From contig JAEVLN010000002.1 in NCBI GenBank assembly GCA_018350325.1, positions 2,274,288 through 2,338,287 of the forward strand: DNA of 64,000 nt, given 5' to 3'. Numbering within the stretch: position 1 is the first letter of the stretch; each line of letters starts with the position of its first letter. The notes beneath the pieces are model-generated. The model saw nothing but the letters and a program-made list of their open reading frames with translations, was not told where the DNA came from and did no database searches. Source of the DNA: Globodera rostochiensis (Eukaryota; Nematoda; Chromadorea; Rhabditida; Heteroderidae). Positions 57,775 to 64,000 of the stretch are shown one piece after another. Position numbers and translations under genes: made by a program.

Positions 57775-59970
57775 ATGAACCCTTTGCCTTCTTCATCTTT
57801 GATGGAAATTCGAAAGATGAAGGCGTTCGATGTGTCGTCGGCAACTGCTCCAACCTCAGTCCCCGACGAGCCTTCATCTCCAGCAAAATTGGGCGGCTCT
57901 TTCATGCCGTCCGACGACGAAGTCTACGACACGGCCTTCATCTCGAGCAGTTCAAATTGTGTTGCGGTGGCAACGAACAGCGGGGAGTTGCGCATCCAAA
58001 GTTTGGACCGTGCTGAGCATGTCGGTCTGGTGCATGGTGAGCGGGCTTTTGATCAAAGGAATGCTTTTGCCATTTCCAATCGAAAACAATGAAAATATGC
58101 AATTAATTTAATAGCATATTATTTGTAATTTAGGCCACACGCAAAGCATTTTATGTGTGGACTCGCCCGGTTGGGACGACAATTTGATCGCCTCCGGGTC
58201 CAAAGACAATTCCATTTTGTTTTGGCGTCTGCGAGAGACAAAGGCCGAGACGGACGTTGGTACACGCCAAAATGAGGCCAAAACCTTTACGGCTGACCGA
58301 ATTGCCCTCGCCACGGGGCACGCGCACTCCGTGGCAAGGTTTGTCATTTTTGCTCTCAGAAATTAAACTTTTTGGAGGAGTTCAACCAAATTCCCGGGTT
58401 TAGGAATAATCAGGAACATTTAGCCAGGGATTGGAATTTAAGACTAAAAATGTTTAAAGCAGACGACCTAATGATTAACTTTCATCCAATTCTTTATCTT
58501 TTTCAGCATCGCTTTTTCGCGTTCCAAGAATTTGCCCTTCCTCGTCAGTGTGTCGACGGACACCACGCTGAAACTGTGGCCGCTCACTGAGCTCATTGTC
58601 AAGCAGGAACAGGAGGGCGAACAGCACGGAAAGTTCGTTTCATGTGGTGGAATTTAATTACTAAATTTTGGGGTTCTTGGAATTCTTTTTTCGACAAGAA
58701 AACTTCAGCCTTAAAATGTCCGCTTCGGCCACCGTCGTGGCCCACTCCAAGGACATCAACGGCGTGGATGTGAGTGCCAACGACAAATTGTGCGTCACCG
58801 CGTCGATGGACAAAACGGCAAAGCTTTGGCACATCGACCGGAAGAAAGGCCAACTCACCGCCGGCGGAACGCTCAGCGGACACAAGCGGGGCGTGTGGTG
58901 CGCCCGCTTTTCCGAATATCAGCAGGTTTGTTTGATTTTTGATTCCATTTTAGATGGTTTTTTGAACAAATTGTGTCCCAATAATTCACTTTTTCTGCTT
59001 TTTAAATCCATTTTTAAATCAATTCTTATTTTCCCTCAATTCCAAGTTGGTCGCAACGTGCAGCGGGGACTTGACCATCAAACTGTTCTCACTGGTCGAC
59101 AAATCTTGCACCCGGACCTTTGAAGGCCATCAATTTGCTGTGCTTTCGGTGTTATTTTATTTTACTTTTTTAAAATTTTAATTCATTTTTATTTTTAGGT
59201 TTTGTTCATTGACAACGGCACAAAATTAGTTTCGGTGGACGGCGGGGGGCTGATCAAACTTTGGGACGTGAAAAAGGGCTTTTGTGTGCGAACGGAGGAG
59301 GCACACAATGACAAAATTTGGTCGTTGCGCGCGTTGCCGTCACTGGACGAGACGGAAAACTGTAAGAATTTTGATCACCGAATTTAAAAATAAATTCGAA
59401 TTTAAAATAATCAAAATTTGGTTAGAATTTTAAAATTTAAGCGGGGGAACTTTGCGGTGCAAAAGCGCGCTTTATGACCGGCGGAGCGGACGGTCAATTC
59501 GCTCTTTGGGCGGACGTTTCTGCGGAAGTCAAAGCGGAGACGGGTTTCCGCATGCAACATTTTGCCAGAAAGTTTGGAATTTAAAACGAAAATTTTAAGA
59601 AGACAGACGGTCTAATGATTAACTTTCATCCTGTCCTTTTTCTTTTACAGCATCTGTCGTCGCGAATACGTGTTCAAGCTTTTTTTGCCGCTTTTAGTCT
59701 TATGCATCATTTCGGGCATTTATTTCACAATGATTATCAATGCCGCTCAATATTTTAGCGGTATGTTTTATTTATCACAAATGCTCTTTTTTACCTTGAT
59801 TTTTAGCTGCAATGACAGCAATTAACTTGTCGTTTGGTGTGATTTTGACTGCGTTTTTCGCAGTTTTCATCATTGCATTAGCTCGGTTGGATCTTGCAAT
59901 AAAGAAGGAATTTGTTTCTCTGAGGACGGAACTGAATGGTCTGAGAGACGTTTTGAGGCGCGATTTTTAA
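57775..59970 (+). CDS. Truncated TBL3/UTP13-like WD40 protein, copy 1, with a two-helix membrane tail
   Basis: Start [20 protein letters not shown]40 repeats correspond to the second half of TBL3/UTP13: [73 protein letters not shown] then [56 protein letters not shown]. The first WD40 propeller is absent. Instead of the UTP13 C-terminal domain, a phase-2 junction (GCCAGAAA|GTTTGG) leads to exons encoding [20 protein letters not shown] and a second hydrophobic helix, ending in a basic amphipathic tail ([16 protein letters not shown]) at 59970. Normal UTP13 is a nucleolar pre-rRNA processing factor; a membrane tail would change its location. Confidence 0.68.
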
Positions 59971-60246
59971 ATCGGCAAATTTTGATCAGAAGGCCGCGAT
60001 GTATGGTCGAAAGTTTTTGGGAGTTTGAAACTCGGATCTTTTCGTATTGTTTCGACACATTTATCTTGTTCGCACAGTTCTGCATTTTGGGTTCGATAAT
60101 CCATCCCAGCATAACCGAATTTTGAAACAGAGATTAAACATTAATAAAAATGAACTGTTTTGGTCACATTTATCCAAGAAAATGTGCTCTGATAAGACTG
60201 ACAATCCTCCCTTTAATCTTCAGCTCTAACCATAACGGCTTAGAAA

Positions 60247-62536
60247 ATGAACTCTTTGCCATCTTCATCTTTGATGGAAATTCGAAAGATAAAGGCGTTC
60301 GATGTGTCGTCGGCAACTGCTCCAACTTCAGTCCCCGACGAGCCTTCATCTCCAGCAAAATTGGGCGGCTCTTTCATGCCGTCCGACGACGAAGTCTACG
60401 ACACGGCCTTCATCTCGAGCAGTTCAAATTGTGTTGCGGTGGCAACGAACAGCGAGGAGTTGCGCATCCAAAGTTTGGACCGTGCTGAGCATGTCGGTCT
60501 GGTGCATGGTGAGCGGGCTTTTGATCAAAGGAATGCTTTTGCCATTTCTGGTATATACTACAATTAATAGCATATTATTCGTAATTTAGGCCACACGCAA
60601 AGCATTTTACGTGTGGACTCGCCCGGTTGGGACGACAATTTGATCGCCTCCGGGTCCAAAGACAATTCCATTTTGTTTTGGCGTCTGCGAGAGACAAAGG
60701 CCGAGACGGACGTTGGTACACGCCAAAATGAGGCCAAAACCTTTACGGCTGACCGAATTGCCCTCGCCACGGGGCACGCGCACTCCGTGGCAAGGTTTGT
60801 CAGGGCGGCGGTGAGCACTTTTGCTCTCAGAATTTTTGGAGGAGTTCAACCAAATTCCCGGGTTTAGGAATAATCAGGAACATTTAGCCAGGGATTTGAA
60901 ATTAAGTAAAGCAGACAACCTAATGATTTACTTTCACCCAATTCTTTATCTTTTTCAGCATCGCTTTTTCGCGTGCCAAGAATTTGCCCTTCCTCGTCAG
61001 TGTGTCGACGGACACCACGCTGAAACTTTGGCCGCTCACTGAGCTCATTGTCAAGCAGGAACAGGAGGGCGAACAGAACGGAAAGTCCGTTTTATGTGGT
61101 GGAATTTAATTACCAATTTGGGGTTCCCGGAATTGCTTTTTTTTGACATGAAACCAAAACGAAAAGTCTATGAGATCGAATTGTTTTCAGTCTCAAAATG
61201 TCCGCTTCGGCCACCGTCGTGGCCCACTCCAAGGACATCAACGGCGTGGATGTGAGTGCCAACGACAAATTGTGCGTCACGGCGTCGATGGACAAAACGG
61301 CAAAGCTTTGGCACATCGACCGGAAGAAAGGCCAACTCACCGCCGGCGGAACGCTCACCGGACACAAGCGGGGCGTGTGGTGCGCCCGCTTTTCCGAAAA
61401 TCAGCAGGTTTGTTTGATTTTCGATTCCATTTCGAGGGGTTTTTTGAACAAATTGTATCCAAATCATTCACTTTTTCGGTTTTTTAAATCAATTCTTATT
61501 TTCCCTCAATTCCAAGTTGGTCGCAACGTGCAGCGGGGACTTGACCATCAAACTGTTCTCACTGGTCGACAAATCTTGCACCCGGACCTTTGAAGGCCAT
61601 CAATTTGCTGTGCTTTCGGTGTTATTTTATTTTAATTAAATAATTCATTTTTATTTTTAGGTTTTGTTCATTGACAACGGCACAAAATTAGTTTCGGTGG
61701 ACGGCGGGGGACTGATCAAACTTTGGGACGTGAAAAAGGGCTTTTGTGTGCGAACGGAGGAGGCGCACAACGACAAAATTTGGTCGCTGCGCGCGTTGCC
61801 GCCACTGGACGAGACGGAAAAGTGTAAGCATTTTGATCACCGAATTTAGAAATCGATTCGAATTTAAAATAATCAAAATTTGGTTAGAATTTTAAAATTT
61901 AAGCGGGGGAACTTTGCGGTGCAAAAGCGCGCTTTATGACCGGCGGGGCGGACGGTCAATTCGCTCTTTGGGCGGACGTTTCTGCGGAAGTCAAAGCGGC
62001 GGCACGCGTGGAGCAAACAAAGCGAGTGGAGGACGCGCAAAAGTTGAATGAGAACAATGCCTTTACGGCTGACCGAATTGCCCTCGCCACGGTGAATGCG
62101 CACTCCGTGGCAAGGTCTGTGACTTTTGCTCTAAGGATCTTTGGAATTTAAAACTAAAAATTTTGGAGAAGCAGACGACCAAATGATTAACTTCCATCAA
62201 TTCTTTACGAAACCGCTTTTTCAGCATCTGTCAGGGCGCAAACGCGGTTATGTTTGGGTGGATTTTGTACTGCGTCTTCTTGTTGAGCCTTTATTTTTGG
62301 GTGGTTATCGAACAAGCTGAAAAACTCGGTTGTACGTTTTATGTTATCAAATGCTTCTACCTTAAATTTAAGTTGCAACGGTAGCATTGCATCTATCAAT
62401 TGGTCTGTTTTGCGCTGTGGGTTTTGCTGCTATCAGCATTATGTTTGGTAATTTGCTGTTTCGACGTTTGCGAACGACGACACTTGCGGAACGACATTTG
62501 CAGAGTGTAAGAATTTCGATCACCGAATTTAAATAA
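60247..62536 (+). CDS. Truncated TBL3/UTP13-like WD40 protein, copy 2, with membrane tail
   Basis: Tandem copy, above 90% identical to copy 1 through the WD40 exons, same start context and introns. After the last repeat it continues [20 protein letters not shown], as in TBL3. It then repeats an internal segment ([17 protein letters not shown], also at 60748) and splices in phase 2 (GCAAG|GTCTGTG) to tail exons encoding [20 protein letters not shown], a further hydrophobic helix ([20 protein letters not shown]) and a stop at 62536. Tail sequences of the two copies are related in layout but strongly diverged. The original UTP13 C-terminal exons still follow downstream, so alternative 3' ends are possible. 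Confidence 0.68.
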
Positions 62537-62644
62537 ATTCTAATTTACACAATCATTTGGTTTTTTAATTTTTTAAATAAAAACCCATAAACACAAATAT
62601 TTATTCTATTTACAAGGCAAAACAATTACGCTCAATTTTGTTAG

Positions 62645-63154
62645 GTGTTTGACCGTGCTGAACAAGTTGACCACCGATGTGCCGTCGGAAGAGATTGACG
62701 CGCGGCTTTCGGAAGTGTTCGCGGCCCAATGGAACACCAACACACGCACATACGCGGTGAGCCTGACAAATGAGCAAAAAATTGGGGCACCTTTAAATTT
62801 TAGTGTTTTAAGCACAAAATTATTTATCTTATTTGGTTAAGTCCAGGGGGCTTATTTTTTTAATGGTTTTTTCAATTTTTTTTAAGGTTTATGATTTAAT
62901 TGATTATTTTTTAGACGGGCCAATTGGTGTTGAATTGTGTGCTGAAGAGTGTGCATCCCGAAGAGCTGTTAAAGCTGCCAAACATTGGCGACGTGGTCAA
63001 AACATTTTTGCCCTACTCACTTCGGTACACAAACAAAAATTGAATTATTGTACATATATTTAAAACAAATTTTAGGCATTACGGACGACTCACAACACAG
63101 CGGAAGAATGTTGCTCAACTCAACTACACTTTTTCATGCATGAGGCTCAATTGA
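62645..63154 (+). CDS. UTP13 C-terminal domain exons
   Basis: Exons after a TTTTGTTAG acceptor: CLTVLNKLTTDVPSEEIDAR, FAAQWNTNTRTY, then TGQLVLNCVLKSVHPEELLK, LPNIGDVVKTFLPYSL and RHYGRLTTQRKNVAQL, ending at 63154. These match the UTP13 C-terminal domain (WNTNSR, LLPYTERHF..L). The exon that should connect to the last WD40 repeat (basic helix with LGLAISL in vertebrates) is not found; its place is taken by the tail exons of copy 2. Either an alternative 3' end of copy 2 or a remnant. Confidence 0.7.
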
Positions 63155-63282
63155 TTGATGCTTTTTGTTGTTTTTGTTAAATTTGTCGCTCTTTCCTGTT
63201 ATAAATCAAATTTACGTCATTTTGTCAACACATATTTGTGCTTTTTGTTTTTGACAAATTTATGCTTTGGCTGAGATAGAAT

Positions 63283-63567
63283 AATGATGGCTAATTCAAA
63301 CAACGTTATGGTGCCGGCAACGTGTGTGGCTCCCCGTTTTTCATTTGTGACTCGACACTACAATTCCGTGGCAGGGTTTGTAGAACTTACGAGCGTTTTA
63401 AGTTTTACGAGTTTTTCAGCTTTTCTCCAACAAAAAAATTGACTGTTATCTTCATTTTGGTAGCGATCCTATTGGGTGGAATTTGTGCCGGGCCAGGTTT
63501 TGAGTTAAATCAACATAATGTGGTTTCGCATATTTTTCCTGAGATTCACTCCGCAGAGGGTCGCTAA
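63283..63567 (+). CDS. Third small membrane-tail-like ORF
   Basis: Start MMANSNNVMVPATCVAPRFS. The stretch RHYNSVAG is encoded by DNA resembling the CACTCCGTGGCAAGGTTTGT junction of the WD40 copies. A GT...AG intron (about 63376-63420) then joins FSPTKKLTVIFILVAILLGG, one membrane helix, and a short tail ending at 63567. It may be a third copy of the tail module with little else, or an independent small membrane protein. Confidence 0.45.
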
Positions 63568-64000
63568 CAAATTTCTGTTTAGACGCCCCTGAATCATGGA
63601 ATAAATTTACTGCCGCAGATTTTGTAATTTTTAAAAACTCATCTAAGCTAAATTCGGAATTAAGGGTGTTATAAAGCAAGTGCTGGATCCGCTTTTAGAG
63701 GCCAGAACCGCACAAGCATCCAGTTATGAACATAAATAACGAAATATGCAGAAATATGCACATAAATCGCGAAATATGCAGAAATATGCAAAATATTCAT
63801 ATGGAAATGCGTTCTGGAAGCTTCTATCAAGCTGCGTTTCAGACCGTTCCCAGTTCAGGAAAAAAAATATGCATGTGCATATTTTTGGACTCCCTATTAC
63901 TCACATATGCCGACGATGACAACGGGAAAAGGCACTAACTCAAACACATTTTCGTGCATCAGACCAATTGTTTGTTTTTGTTGTCGTTAAATTGGTTGAT
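63568..64000. other. Right edge with short direct repeats
   Basis: ATGCAGAAATATGCA-type units are repeated at 63730-63800. No gene recognised; similarity to the 3' flank of the UTP13 exons (TTGTTTTTGTTGTCGTTAAAT) suggests a further partial duplication. Confidence 0.4.

Overview
The window looks like nuclear DNA of a nematode, most likely a plant-parasitic tylenchid such as a cyst nematode; the species is an inference. The support is as follows. Genes are dense, on both strands, with many short introns whose boundaries read as GT...AG. Several families are nematode-typical: an Sre-type chemoreceptor and a DUF1647 protein. Interstitial copies of the nematode telomere hexamer TTAGGC occur inside an intron. 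Introns and intergenic DNA are very AT-rich and broken by long G or C runs. No operon, CRISPR array, rRNA or convincing tRNA was seen.

Left third (0.6-15 kb, minus strand). A 26-exon gene can be assembled from 13.1 kb down to 0.58 kb with consistent intron phase at every junction. It predicts about 2,600 residues: a signal-peptide-like exon, two diverged copies of an unknown helical module (A and B), an acidic 14-residue repeat tract, a charged coiled coil, and a complete poly(A) polymerase-type nucleotidyltransferase at the C terminus. Upstream lies a group A bHLH transcription factor gene.

Middle (16-34 kb). An exon-like ORF, an Sre-family receptor (5' part not found), two unidentified ORFs, a 2.1-kb 30-bp minisatellite, a DUF1647 gene with an N-terminal membrane anchor, a complete cathepsin B-like protease, and an AIG1/FAR-17a-like membrane protein transcribed divergently from it. 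Behind the AIG1 gene sits a detached copy of the cathepsin first exons.

Rearranged zone (34-48 kb). A 5.6-kb array of a 117-bp satellite that stays open in one frame abuts the C-terminal part of a spartin gene, which runs into the 3' part of a SLY1/SCFD1 gene with a frameshift and an in-frame TGA. A SLY1 intron contains a large inverted repeat enclosing head-to-head TTAGGC arrays. A berberine-bridge-type FAD oxidase follows, apparently frameshifted.

Right third (49-64 kb). A compact run of housekeeping genes: TRAPPC2, RPL5, a GLTP-domain protein, proteasome subunit alpha-3 and BCS1. Then come two tandem copies of a truncated TBL3/UTP13 WD40 gene, each ending in new exons that encode two transmembrane helices.

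Two themes run through the window. First, at least eight hAT-type non-autonomous elements have recognisable 8-bp target duplications. Second, several tandem arrays have repeat units that carry a copy of the adjacent gene's own splice donor or acceptor.
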